A model generated the notes under the pieces. It did not search any database and had not been told where the DNA came from. It saw only the letters and a program-made list of their open reading frames with translations. 64,000 nucleotides of DNA from Bacteroidota bacterium (GTDB lineage Bacteria; Bacteroidota; Bacteroidia; J057; JADKCL01), in NCBI GenBank assembly GCA_016718825.1, contig JADKCL010000040.1, positions 5,142 through 69,141 of the forward strand. The letters are read 5' to 3'. This document shows, one piece after another, positions 32,401 through 43,246 of this stretch. The position numbers and the translations under genes were made by a program. Numbering within the stretch: the stretch's first letter is position 1; each line of letters starts with the position of its first letter.

Positions 32401-33777
32401 TGGAAATCTTGAAAGAGGGTTATGGCAATCACCGCCTGAGTTTTGATCCTGGAACCAAGCCAGGAATTGTACGCGATTCGGTTTTTATGGAGAAGCCCGG
32501 TGGTCAAGGAGCTGTTATTGTAGATGTTGCTGATGAAAAGACCCGCTTGCGCCTCAAGCAGGTCACTTTGACTTTGCGGGATGCCACAACGGGCATCGAA
32601 ATCGGCACCTACGATTTGGAGGAAGGTGCCATGACACTCCCGTTGGAACCCGGAAAAACCTATTCGATGGTTGCTTCCAAGCCGGGTTATTTGAATGCTG
32701 CCCAGGATGTCGGGCCGATCGAAAAGGGCAAGAAACTCACGCAAATCCACTTCGAATTGAAGCAAGCGATTGTCGGCAGCTCTTGGGTGTTCCACAATTT
32801 GTACTATGACTTCGACCGTGCAAACATTCGTCACGACGCGGCCATCGAATTGGAAAAGCTCGCAGGATTCCTCAAGGCCAATCCTAGCTTGACCATTGAG
32901 CTGGGTTCGCATACCGACGTGCGCGGGAGCGATGCCTACAACCTCGAATTGTCACAAAACAGGGCCAATTCGGCTGTGGAATACCTCAAAACACGTGGAA
33001 TTTCAGGGCAATCGCATTGTGCCACGTGGTTATGGCGAGCAAAAACTAACCAACCGTTGCGAAGATGGTGTGACTTGCAGCGAAGCACAGCACCAAGAAA
33101 ATCGCCGCACAGAAATCACCATTTTGGGTTTGAAGGATCCGATTTATTCACAGGCAAGAAAAGTCGAGGACATCTGGGGAACCGTATCGCTCAGCATTCC
33201 TTCGACGCCGCAGTTTTCGGGACCGTTTACCATTTTGGTGGGTACCTATGTGCGAGAGAAAGACCCTGCCTTTTTCCAGGCATTGGACGGAAAATTTGCT
33301 GTCACGGGCAAAAAAGTCGACGGATTCTGGGAATATACCACCGGAAGTTATCCTGACTATGCAGCTGCCAAGGCAGACCTCCCCAAAGTCATCGGCAACG
33401 GATTTGCACATGCGAGCATTCTGGCCACCCCCGTTTATACGTTGGGTGCGACGGCAGCCATGGATGTTGTGCCTGCGACGGAGCCCACAGCGGATGTCAC
33501 CCCCAATCCGAGCACTGAAATTTTCTATTCCGTGCAGGTAGCGGTAGCAGGACGCACGGTACAACCCAATTTCTTTGAAAGCTTCGGAGACTACAAGGAT
33601 GGCCTATTTGAAAAGCAAATCGAAGGCAGGCGTGTATTCTTTGTTGGAAAATACAAAACAGAGCAAGAAGCGATCAAGCACCTGAGCAAAATTCGGAGGA
33701 CGGGTCACAGCGATGCTTTCCTCGTGCATTTCGACAAGGGCAAAAAATCGAATCTGAACAAAATCGGCTCGAATTGA
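29484..33777 (+). CDS. OmpA-family TPR/PD40/PKD protein (SprE/PorE-like locus partner), one frame break
   Basis: Envelope protein of about 1,430 residues. In order: signal peptide (cut near LHAQQ); TPR-like repeats (ANEAFEKMSYLEAIKYFEKA, residues about 37-140); a PD40 beta-propeller (DDFSPVWYKGGILFSSSRSE, LLFISDKPGGFGGTDIY, LLYFSSDGLGGLGGLDVFY); a carboxypeptidase-regulatory-like domain (WKGVVVDAVTKQPIQGVKV); PKD-type domains (YEWSFGDGTK, VSWDFGDGAK); an OmpA_C peptidoglycan-binding domain near residues 1100-1200 (YYDFDRANIRHDAAIELEKL, LGSHTDVRGSDAYNLELS); and a SPOR-like tail (FTILVGTYVREKDPAFF). The frame slips near 32995-33010 in the OmpA domain and RIVPRGYGEQKLT follows in the next frame. 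The order matches conserved T9SS-associated clusters, where this protein is thought to tether the secretion or adhesin machinery to peptidoglycan. Confidence 0.85.
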
Positions 33778-34398
33778 CGACCGAATATTGGCGGCACAGC
33801 GTGCTTTGCGTTGAACACTATCCGTCGATTTAGACGCAAAGAGCAGCATAGGTTTCGCCCCGCTCGCGGGACAGGCACCGAGGCGCAAAGTCAAACCAAG
33901 GTTGCAATGGCGCAAAATCCCTTCAATCGCTGATTTCTTCCCGCGGCCCCCATTTAAACGCAAAGAGCCGCGAAAGTTTCGCCCCGCTCGCGGGAACAGA
34001 CGCCGAGCCCCAAAGACAAACGAAGGCGCCAGATTCAAGAAATTGCGTAGCGCCTAACGCTCAACGCTCAACGCTCAACTCTCAACTCTCCACAGCTCAA
34101 ATCCAAATTCTCAATTGGCTGCGCTGAACTTCGTTTCTCAGCTTCGCTGAACCCTTCGGGTTTCTCAATTAGCTGCGCTGAACTTCGTTTCTCAATTAGC
34201 TTCGCTGAACTTCGTTTCTCAATTCTCAATTCTCAATTCTCAATTCGCCCCACCCGCCTAACCATTCACCCCAAAAACCCTCATTAGGCCACATTTAAGC
34301 ACATCAGGCCACTTCTTTAAGATTTTGTTCATCTATCCCTGCAAATTCAATTTCGATTTCAGAATCAAGTTTTTCGGTCATTCAAATTGAGTTCGTGT
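33778..34398. repeat. Repeat-rich intergenic region
   Basis: About 620 bases without a gene. Two imperfect copies of a roughly 60-base unit (about 33826-33895 and 33952-34018) share CGCAAAGAG and TTTCGCCCCGCTCGCGGGA. Then come AACGCTC and AACTCTC heptamers (34054-34090). Four copies of a roughly 27-base unit built on GCTKCGCTGAACTTCGTTTC follow (34114-34215), and four perfect TTCTCAA heptamers (34216-34243). Nothing in it resembles an RNA gene. Confidence 0.75.
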
Positions 34399-36372
34399 AT
34401 GGAAAATGTCGTTGACGCCCGTTATGGTCTTCGTTCCCATGTGTTGGGATGCTGTTTGCTTTTGCTGCTTTCGCTTTTGCTTTGGAATCCGACAAGGGGC
34501 CAGAATTTCTATTCCTACGGCGGAACCATCCCCAACAACACGACCAACAATTTCTTCACGAAGACGGTGTCCGGCGTGGGCAGTTTGACGGGAGCCAACA
34601 AGCTCGCCAGGGTCTGTTTGTCCATTACCCAGCCCGTAGCCGGCGACATTGATGTCTATTTGACCAGCCCCGCAGGCACAACGGTGATGCTCTCGACCGA
34701 CAATGGTGGCAGTTCGGGCAACGACTACCATACCGGCATTTGCTTCAGCGAATGTGGTCCGAGCGGGTCCATCAGCGGTGCCAATGACTTTCTGGGCGTT
34801 TATACCCCCGAGCAATCGATGGCAGCCTTCAACAATGGTCAGAATGCAAACGGCGTCTGGACCCTGCGCGTTGACGACGATGCAGCAACGGGTGCGAGTG
34901 GCACACTCAATTACTGGTCCTTGGATTTTGGCACCACGACGATGCCGACTTCGCCCACCGGGCAGACCTGTGGATCGGCCTATCCCCTTACCAATTTGCC
35001 CTATACACATACATGCCATACGCTCGCCGGTTCGGTCAATAACTACACCAACGGTGCCTGCAACAACCATATGGATGGCTCCGAATACGTGTTCGCCTAC
35101 ACCCCGACGACGACCGACGAATACTTGAGCATGGACATCGCGCAGGATTTTGGGGCTCCGTCGGGCTTCCCGACCATCAATCTGCTGGATACCTGCCCCA
35201 ATTTTGCGCAGCCGGTCAATTGTATCGCCACTGAAATTCAATTCTCCAGCACAGAAAACATCTTGCATATCACTTCGCAGCCCCTCACACTTGGCAAACA
35301 CTATTATATCGTGGTTTCTTCGACGTCGGGCGAAGGCGGCGACTATGATGTGCGCATTGCCATGGGCCGCAACGGCAACAGCAATTGCTTGAATGCCACC
35401 AATATCAATTCCGAGGGCGAATATGCCGGCAACAACTATGCGGCACCCGGCGGCAATACGCAGGCACCCGGCACGGGCGAAATGACCTGCAACGGTTCGA
35501 TCGACAATTTCATTTTTTACACCTTCACCACCGACAATTCCGGCAATACGGTCCATGCAAGCATCACCGACATTGCTTGCAACCTCTCTTGTGGCGGTTC
35601 TTGCGGCGTGCAAGTTGCCTTGTTTGCTGCCCCGGTCGGTGGAGCTTGCCTCGGCAGCGGCACTTGGGGCGCCCCGGTTTTCTGCGGTACCTCCACATTG
35701 ACCAATGCCTACTATTCCTGGTCAGGTCTGTTGCCCAATACCCAGTATTATTTGATGGTCGACGGAACCGCGGGTTCGCAATGCGTGTGGAACCTGCGCC
35801 TGCAAGACGGCATCAGCACGGTATTCCTGCCGGTCGATTTTCGCGAAATTTCCGTGGTCAATGAAGGCAGCAACGACATCGTCACATGGAAAACCGCTCA
35901 AGAAGTCAATGTCGATTATTTTGAGGTCGAACATGCCATGGAAATGCCCGATTTTCAGTCTATTGGAAGGGTTCGGACGGCAGGCAGCCCACAATCGGAG
36001 GCTTCCTATTCGTTTTCTCACCCGAATGTGGCGCCGGGTTGGCATTACTACCGCATCAAAAATGTCGATTTCAACGGTGAGTTTTCCTATTCGGAGGTTG
36101 CCAAAGTTTGGATTGCGCAGAATGGTGATTTCTACGAATTGTTTCCGAATCCTGCGCAGTCCATGCTGAACCTCAGGTTTGTCGCCGAAGGAAATCGTAC
36201 CGTGAGTCTGCAGGGATTGAGCGGAAATACGATTCGCCAATTCGAATTGACGGGCGATGGCAGCCTCGCAGCCATGCCGATCGACGTTGCCGACTTGCAG
36301 GCAGGCGTTTATTTTCTGAAAATCCAGTCTCCGAATGGTGAAACCAAGGTTTTGAAGTTCGTGAAGCTTTGA
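34399..36372 (+). CDS. Secreted P-domain protein with T9SS type A sorting domain
   Basis: Exported protein of 657 residues from the ATG at 34399. The signal peptide (HVLGCCLLLLLSLLLW...GQN) is followed by a proprotein-convertase P-domain (residues about 30-190: ARVCLSITQPVAGDIDVYL, DYHTGICFSECG, NGVWTLRVDDDAATGASGTL). A middle Cys-rich pair of beta domains comes next (FAYTPTTTDEYLSMDI, FYTFTTDNSGNTVHASI), then the pre-sorting module FREISVVNEGSNDIVTWKTA, and a T9SS type A sorting domain (ELFPNPAQSMLNLRFV ... AGVYFLKIQSPNGE). P-domains are beta-sandwich modules often next to proteases, but no protease is present here. Its stop is 51 bases before a strong terminator hairpin. Confidence 0.82.
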   Translation: MENVVDARYGLRSHVLGCCLLLLLSLLLWNPTRGQNFYSYGGTIPNNTTNNFFTKTVSGVGSLTGANKLARVCLSITQPVAGDIDVYLTSPAGTTVMLSTDNGGSSGNDYHTGICFSECGPSGSISGANDFLGVYTPEQSMAAFNNGQNANGVWTLRVDDDAATGASGTLNYWSLDFGTTTMPTSPTGQTCGSAYPLTNLPYTHTCHTLAGSVNNYTNGACNNHMDGSEYVFAYTPTTTDEYLSMDIAQDFGAPSGFPTINLLDTCPNFAQPVNCIATEIQFSSTENILHITSQPLTLGKHYYIVVSSTSGEGGDYDVRIAMGRNGNSNCLNATNINSEGEYAGNNYAAPGGNTQAPGTGEMTCNGSIDNFIFYTFTTDNSGNTVHASITDIACNLSCGGSCGVQVALFAAPVGGACLGSGTWGAPVFCGTSTLTNAYYSWSGLLPNTQYYLMVDGTAGSQCVWNLRLQDGISTVFLPVDFREISVVNEGSNDIVTWKTAQEVNVDYFEVEHAMEMPDFQSIGRVRTAGSPQSEASYSFSHPNVAPGWHYYRIKNVDFNGEFSYSEVAKVWIAQNGDFYELFPNPAQSMLNLRFVAEGNRTVSLQGLSGNTIRQFELTGDGSLAAMPIDVADLQAGVYFLKIQSPNGETKVLKFVKL

Positions 36373-36423
36373 TCCACAACGGATCGGGTAAAAGATTTTG
36401 GGTGTTTGATGATTCTGAAAGGC

Positions 36424-36451
36424 AAAGGCCCGCGAAATCTCGCGGGCCTTT
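36424..36451. terminator. Bidirectional intrinsic terminator
   Basis: A perfect 12-bp stem, AAAGGCCCGCGA (36424-36435) with TCGCGGGCCTTT (36440-36451), has a four-base loop and T-rich flanks on both strands. It lies between two convergent T9SS genes and can serve both. Confidence 0.85.
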
Positions 36452-36479
36452 TGCAATCAAGTTGGTGGGTTGGATTTTG

Positions 36480-39400
36480 TCAGCGTAGGATGCTGAACCT
36501 CAAAGATTGGGATTCCTCGGATCCAATGACTTTGAGGATGTAGTTTCCAGTGGACCAATTCGAAACGTCATGGCTCCATGTTCCGTTTCCGCTGCTCCAG
36601 TGGCCGCTATGGATCATCTTTCCATTTGTATCGAAGATGTTGATCTCCAATTCGTACGATGCAGCCGTGGATAGGCGGACTTCGGTGGTCGCCGGATTGG
36701 GCCAGAGTTGGAGTTCCATCTCAACCCTAGGATCGGCGGCCACCAATTCCTCGGTCGTAAAGCTCCAAGCCGCGGTATAGGCCGAATTTCCAGCCACATT
36801 CGTGGCACGGACGCGCCAGAAGTATGTGGTGCCATTCGTCAGCGGACCAATGTTCACGGTACTTGCCGTCACGCTGCCGCTGTTGAGACCTGTGAGGAAG
36901 TTCGCATCCGTTGCATATTCCCAATCATAGCCTGTCGCGCCTGCAACATCGCTCCAATCCAAGGTCACCGAGGCAATCGCCACGTTGGTCGCGCCATCCG
37001 ATGGGCTGATGTGGACAGGGATTGCTGGAATCGCAACGATGGTTGTGAAGCTCCAAGCAGTCGTGTACACCGAATTGCCAGCACCATTCGTTGCACGGAC
37101 GCGCCAGTAGTATGTGGTGCCATTCGACAGCGGACCAATGTTTACGGTACTTGCTGTCACGTTGCCACTTACAATCCCTGTCAAGAAGGCGGGGTCGGTG
37201 GTGTATTGCCATTCATATCCTGTCGCACCCGCAACATCGCTCCAATCCAAGGTCACCGAGGCGATCGCCACGTTGGTCGCACCATCTGATGGGCTGATGT
37301 GGACCGGAACGGTTGGAATTGCGAGCGTTGTGAAGTTCCAAGCTGCCGAGTACGCCGAGTTGCCGGCACCGTTCGTGGCACGAACTCTCCAGTAATAGGT
37401 GGTATTGTTCGACAAGGGACCAATGTTTGCGGTGCTGCTGACCACAGAACCGCTGACCACGCCCGTCAAAAAGGCTGGATCCGTCGAATATTGCCAATCG
37501 TATCCGGTTGCGACCGTAATGTCGTTCCAATCCAAGGTCACAGAAGCGGCCGCAAGCCCTGTGGCACCATTCGCCGGACTCACATGTACCGGCACGGCGG
37601 GCGCACCCAATGTTGTGAAGCTCCAAGCCGTGGAATAGGCTGAGTTGCCAGCGCCATTCGTTGCACGAACTCTCCAGTAATAGGTGGTATTGTTCGACAA
37701 GGGACCAATGTTTGCGGTGCTGCTGACCACAGAACCGCTGACCACGCCCGTCAAAAAGGCCGGATCCGTCGAATATTGCCAATCGTATCCTGTTGCGACC
37801 GTGATGTCGTTCCAATCCAAGGTCACGGAAGCGGCCGCAAGCCCTGTGGCACCATTCGCCGGACTCACATGTACCGGCACGGCAGGCGCACCCAATGTTG
37901 TGAAGCTCCAGGCTGTCGTATAGGCCGAATTGCCGGCACCGTTCGTGGCACGAACTCTCCAGTAATAGGTGGTATTGTTCGACAGGGCCGATTGTTACCG
38001 TGCTGCTGACCACAGAACCGCTGACCACGCCCGTCAAGAAGGCTGGATCCGTCGAATATTGCCAATCATATCCTGTTGCGACCGTGATGTCGTTCCAATC
38101 CAAGGTCACAGAAGCGGCCGCAAGCCCTGTGGCGCCATTCGCCGGACTCACATGTACAGGCACAGCAGGCGCGCCCAATGTTGTGAAGCTCCAAGCCGTG
38201 GTATAGGCTGAGTTGCCGGCACCATTCGTTGCGCGAACTCTCCAGTAATAAGTAGTTCCATTCGCCAACGGCCCGATTGTTACCGTGCTGCTGACCACAG
38301 AACCGTTGACCACACCCGTCAAAAAGGCCGGATCCGTCGAATATTGCCAATCATATCCCGTCGCGACCGTGATGTCGTTCCAATCCAAGGTCACAGATGC
38401 GGCCGCAAGCCCTGTGGCACCATTCGCCGGACTCACATGTACCGGCACAGCGGGCGCACCCAATGTTGTGAAGCTCCAAGCCGTCGTATAAGCCGAATTT
38501 CCGGCACCATTTGTGGCGCGGACTCTCCAATAATAAGTAGTGCCAGTTGACAGTGGACCGATGTTGGCTGTGCTCACGCCGACCGTTGCGGTTGTGACCC
38601 CCGTCAAAAAGGCTGGATCCGTCGAATATTGGTAATCATAGCCCGTGGCGCCGACCATGTCGTTCCAATCCAGTGTCACAGAGGCGGCTGCGAGTCCCGT
38701 GGCCCCATTCGCGGGACTTACATGCACAGGAACGGCAGGAATGGCCAAGGTCGTGAAGCTCCAAGTGGCCGAATATACCGAGTTGCCGGAGCTGTTCACC
38801 GAGCGGATATGCCAATAGTAAGTCGTGCCTGCTGTCAAAGGACCAATGTTCTGGTTGCTGCTGCCGGAGGTGCCGCTCACCAATCCGACCGTAAAGCCTG
38901 CATTCGTGGCATATTCCCATTGATAACTTGCGGCATCTGTCGCATCGTTCCAGTCCAAGGTCACCGAATTGGGAAGGATGCCCGTGCTCAGATTCGCAGG
39001 GCTCACATGCACCGGCTGGGCAGGAATGGCCAAGGTCGTGAAGGAGAAATTGCCGGACCAAGCGGAGAAATAGATACCGTCCGTCGAGCGGATATGCCAA
39101 TAATAAGTGGTCCCCGGCAAAAGTCCGCCAATGTTCGTCGTGGACGTTACGCTTGTTCCGCTGGTGACGCCGACCGTGAAGCTCGGGTCAGTGCTCCATT
39201 GGAATTCGTAGCCGGTTGCCCAGGTTTCGTCGGTCCAATCCAGCGTAATCGATGCAATGAGCTGATTCAGCGCGGCATTCGCAGGAGAAGTCAAAGTCGG
39301 TACATTCGGAATCGGATGCGTGGTGAAGCTCCAAGTCACCGACCAACTGCTCCATGTGGTGCCATCCCAAACGCGAACCTGCCAATAATAAATAGTATTG

Positions 39401-41457
39401 GGGAGCAAACCTGTGGCGTTGCCATTGGAAGCGCCGGAAGTGCCGGTGGTGACACCTGTCAAAAAGTTGGGGTCAGTGCTCCATTGGAATTCGTAGGTAA
39501 CGGCTCCCGTGACATCGCTCCAATCGAGCAGGAGGGAAGGGTAAAGTTGATTGACGACGCCATTGGTCGGGCCGACAGGAACCGGCGTGCCAAGTGGTGC
39601 CACCGTCGTAAAGCTCCAAGGATTGGACCAAGCCGATACAATGCTGCCGTTCAAGCTGCGGACTTGCCAGTAATAGGTTGTCGAATTCAACAATCCGGCG
39701 GTTGCAACGCTCGAACCTACCACCGTGCCCGTCACCGGACTTGTCATGCTGGGGGACGTGCTGTAACGGTATTCGTAGTAGGTGGCATCCGTGGCATTGT
39801 TCCAATCCAATGTGACGATTAGCGGTTGGCTGCTCGCGCCATCGGCAGGGGAAACATGCACCGGCACCGCGGGGTTGGGGATGGGGGTGCTGCCCGTGCT
39901 AAAAGCCCTTGTGGTCCAAGCCGTGGTATCCACGTTATTGATTGCTCTGACGCGCCAGAAATACCAGCGGTTGGTGAGCAATCCGCCTGTGCCATGTTGC
40001 GTGTCGCTGTTGCTGCTCACCGTATTGATATAGCCTTTGTTGGCGGTGATGAGCGATGGCGAATTGAATTGATTGGTCGTATCGATCTGGACTTGGTAAA
40101 AGCCGATTCCATGGTGGGAGGCCCAGTCTACGTTGATGCCGGCGGTGTTGATGTTCAGTGCATTGTCTGCTGGCGAACTCAGCGCGACGTAGTCTCGTGT
40201 GCTGAAATTCCAAGGTGTGGCCCACGCGGAGGTATCCACCGCATTCCTTGCACGCACACGCCAGTAGTAGGTCTTGCCGAAGTAGATATTGGTCAGATAC
40301 TCATCGGTATCGGTGTTGGAACTACTGCTGTTGATATAGCCATCGGTGCTTTGACGCAAAGCCGGACTGTTGAAGGTGTTGACCGTGTCGGCTTGCATAT
40401 CGTAGAAGCTCACGCCTAAATGGGTGCTCCAATCCAGGTTGATGCCAGCCCACCAGTTTGTGCCTGTGACGGGACTCGACATCACGACGTCGTTGCGCGT
40501 GGTAAAAGTCCATGGCGTGCTCCAAGCGCAGGTATCCACGGCATTCCTTGCCCGTACCCGCCAGTAATAGGTCTTCCCGAAGTAGAGATTCGTCAGAAAT
40601 TCATCGGTATCGGTGTTGGAACTACTCGAATTGATATAGCCATCGGTGGACTGCCGCAAGGCCGGCGAATTGAAATTGGGTGTCGTGTCGGCTTGCATAT
40701 CGTAGAACCCAACGCCTACGTGGGTAGTCCAATCCAGCGTGACGCCGGTCCAGACGGAACTGCCGTTGGTTGGCGAACTCATCGTGACATAATCGCGGGT
40801 CGTGAAGGTCCGCGGACCGGTCCAAGAAGAGGTATCCACGGCGTTTCTGACGCGAACGCGCCAGTAATAGGTTTTTCCGAAAAAGAGATTCGGCAAATAC
40901 TCATCGGTGTCTGTGTTGGCGCTGCTGCTGTTGATATAGCCATCGGTCGATTGTTTGAGTGCCGGCGAATTGAAGCTCAAGCTTGTATCTGCTTGCAGGT
41001 CGTAAAAGCTGACGCCCGTGTGGTTGTTCCAATCCAGTGTGATCCCTACCCAGTAGTTTGTGCCATCGTTCGTGGCCAGCGTCACGCCGTCCAAGGTCGT
41101 GAAGGTTCGTGTGGCACTCCAAGCCGAGGTGTCTCCGGCAATGTAGGCCCGCACCCGCCAATGATAGGTCTGCCCGAAGCGCAAATTTCCGAAGTTGTGC
41201 TGCGTGTCGGAATTGGCTGAGGAGGAGTTGATATAGCCCTTCGTCACGAGCTGCATCGCCGACGAATTGAAGGTCCCGACTTGGTCCACCTGCAATTGGT
41301 AGGCCTGCGAAGCAGACACGGCATTCCAGTCAATGGTCACGCCCACGAAAATGTTGGTCGCACCGTCTGTCGGACTCGATTGTGCCGGCGTATTCCAGGC
41401 AAGCACCCTCGTTGCTGCCAAAAAACAAACTAAAAGGGTCAACAAGCTTCTTTTCAT
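36480..41457 (-). CDS. Giant fibronectin-III-like repeat protein with T9SS type A sorting domain; one frame break
   Basis: A gene of about 1,659 codons. The signal peptide is MKRSLLTLLVCFLAATRVLA. Five repeats of about 100 residues follow (each with a YINSSSxNxDT core and FGKTYYWRVRARNAVDT), then about 11 fibronectin-III-like repeats of about 95 residues (VPVHVSPANGATGLAAASVT ... TTYYWRVRATNGAGNSAYTT). The end is a T9SS sorting domain (LQLWPNPATTEVRLST ... TGNYILKVIGSEESQSL). Four consecutive repeats (about 37310-38480) are nearly identical at the DNA level with a 285-base period. The one copy with a 284-base spacing carries the frame break (near 37982, GACAGGGCCGATT against GACAAGGGACCAAT in its sisters), which points to a single missing base. 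Likely an extended surface stalk or adhesin. Confidence 0.85.
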
Positions 41458-41763
<306 letters not shown>

Positions 41764-43239
41764 ATGAATCATCTCCTTTCCCAACGTTTTCATTCTCTCG
41801 ACAGCGACCGAAAAACGCAGCTGCGACGTGTATTGCAGGATTCACCGATGGCTTTGCGCTTGTTGGATTTCCTGCAACAGACAAAAAAGGAAAAGCCTTC
41901 CACGTTGGAAATCGTGCAGTTTGTCTATGGGCCTGCCACCGCAGAACTCCCACTGAACGTGCAACAGAATCGGTTTTTTAAGCTGCGCAAAAAGGTGCTT
42001 GAATTGATGGATCATGCTGATGAACAGGGCGAATCCGTGGAGGGTGTGTTGCCGTTGGAGCGTCGGTTGTTTCATTCCCGGGAATTGGTCAACGACAATT
42101 TTTTTGAGCAAGCGCAAAAGGAATTGTCCGCTTTGGTAGCAGATTTATGGTCGGCAAATGTCTTTGAATGGCTCCCGGAAGCCTTGCACCTCCAAGTGAT
42201 TTGCAAGCGCGCCTTGAATGTCAAAGAAGCCTTGTCCACCTTGCTGACCGACCTGGAAAACGCCGCGCAACTGCAATTCGAATTCCGGCGAATGCAAGCC
42301 ATGGGCGGTCGCCTTTTTGAAGCAACGATGGCCCAAAACTCCGAATTGGCCCAGAAGGAATTCGCTAAAATGAGTTCAGTTTCCCAGCGTTTTTCCCAAT
42401 ATCCGCGTTTTGCCTTGGTTTACCATCTTGCAGCGGTGAACAACATGCCCTTTTGGGCGGGCTACAGCAGTCGTGCGCACATGCGCCACATCAACGCGAT
42501 GAAACGCATCGTTGAAACACAGCCCGAGATGCCCGGAAATACCTTCGAAAGAAACACCGGTCCCATTTTGCGCTATTACATCGCCATGGCCTTGAGCACC
42601 GCGAGCATGTACAAAGGGGAAATTCAGGAGGCGCATGCCCAAGCGGTCATTGCATGGGACATTCTCTCCAAAACGCCCAATATGCGCCTCAAAAAAACAG
42701 AAACCCATTACCACAACAAGGCTTCGATCGAGGTAACCGTTGGAAAATACCGCGATGCGATCCAAACCATGGAGGAACTGATCGAATTCCTCAAAGTCCA
42801 AAACCAAGACGCTCGTCGCTTGCAAGCCTATTCGAAATTGGCGACCACGTATACCTACGCCTACCCCAATATCCTATGCCCCGATCCGCAATTTTTGCTG
42901 AACCGGCTTGAGGATTACATTGCCTTGATGCGCCAACAGCATACGCCGCAAATTTCCGAAGCGCTGTGTACCAAGGCCATTTTCTATTGGATGAATGGTC
43001 GCCACGACGAAGCAAAATCCATTGCCTTGATGCCCGAGACGGCTCCAATTTTTGATGTTCCCGGATTCGGAATGTTCAAGGATCTGCTCACGCTTGGCCA
43101 AAATCCATCTGACGCAGAAAGGCAGCGCGTAATCCGCATTTTTGAGCACGAAATCAGGACAAGTGACCGAGGCGATGTCATCGAATCCTGCAAGCGAGGC
43201 TTGCGCCTGTTGGGATCAGAATCCCATGTCAAGCCTTGA
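41764..43239 (+). CDS. Hypothetical helical-repeat protein (TPR-like)
   Basis: A 491-residue cytoplasmic protein, all-helical by its text. The N-terminal 120 residues look like a helical head (LRRVLQDSPMALRLLDFLQQ). The rest has TPR-like helix pairs, for example YRDAIQTMEELIEFLKVQNQ and ARRLQAYSKLATTYTYAYPN. There is no signal peptide or membrane segment and no enzymatic motif. I know similar stand-alone helical proteins in Bacteroidota genomes but no function for them. The start codon sits right after a TTCACTA heptamer array. It faces the EEP gene convergently with only seven bases between the stops. Confidence 0.7.
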   Translation: MNHLLSQRFHSLDSDRKTQLRRVLQDSPMALRLLDFLQQTKKEKPSTLEIVQFVYGPATAELPLNVQQNRFFKLRKKVLELMDHADEQGESVEGVLPLERRLFHSRELVNDNFFEQAQKELSALVADLWSANVFEWLPEALHLQVICKRALNVKEALSTLLTDLENAAQLQFEFRRMQAMGGRLFEATMAQNSELAQKEFAKMSSVSQRFSQYPRFALVYHLAAVNNMPFWAGYSSRAHMRHINAMKRIVETQPEMPGNTFERNTGPILRYYIAMALSTASMYKGEIQEAHAQAVIAWDILSKTPNMRLKKTETHYHNKASIEVTVGKYRDAIQTMEELIEFLKVQNQDARRLQAYSKLATTYTYAYPNILCPDPQFLLNRLEDYIALMRQQHTPQISEALCTKAIFYWMNGRHDEAKSIALMPETAPIFDVPGFGMFKDLLTLGQNPSDAERQRVIRIFEHEIRTSDRGDVIESCKRGLRLLGSESHVKP

Positions 43240-43246
43240 AATTGCG

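Noticed and set aside
34378..35613. 411-codon minus-strand frame
   Set aside because: It is antisense to the P-domain protein and has no signal, domain or upstream spacing of its own.
37310..41200. Possible CRISPR-like array
   Set aside because: The repeats are 285-300 bases long, in frame and coding for fibronectin-like domains; there are no short repeats with unique spacers and no cas genes.
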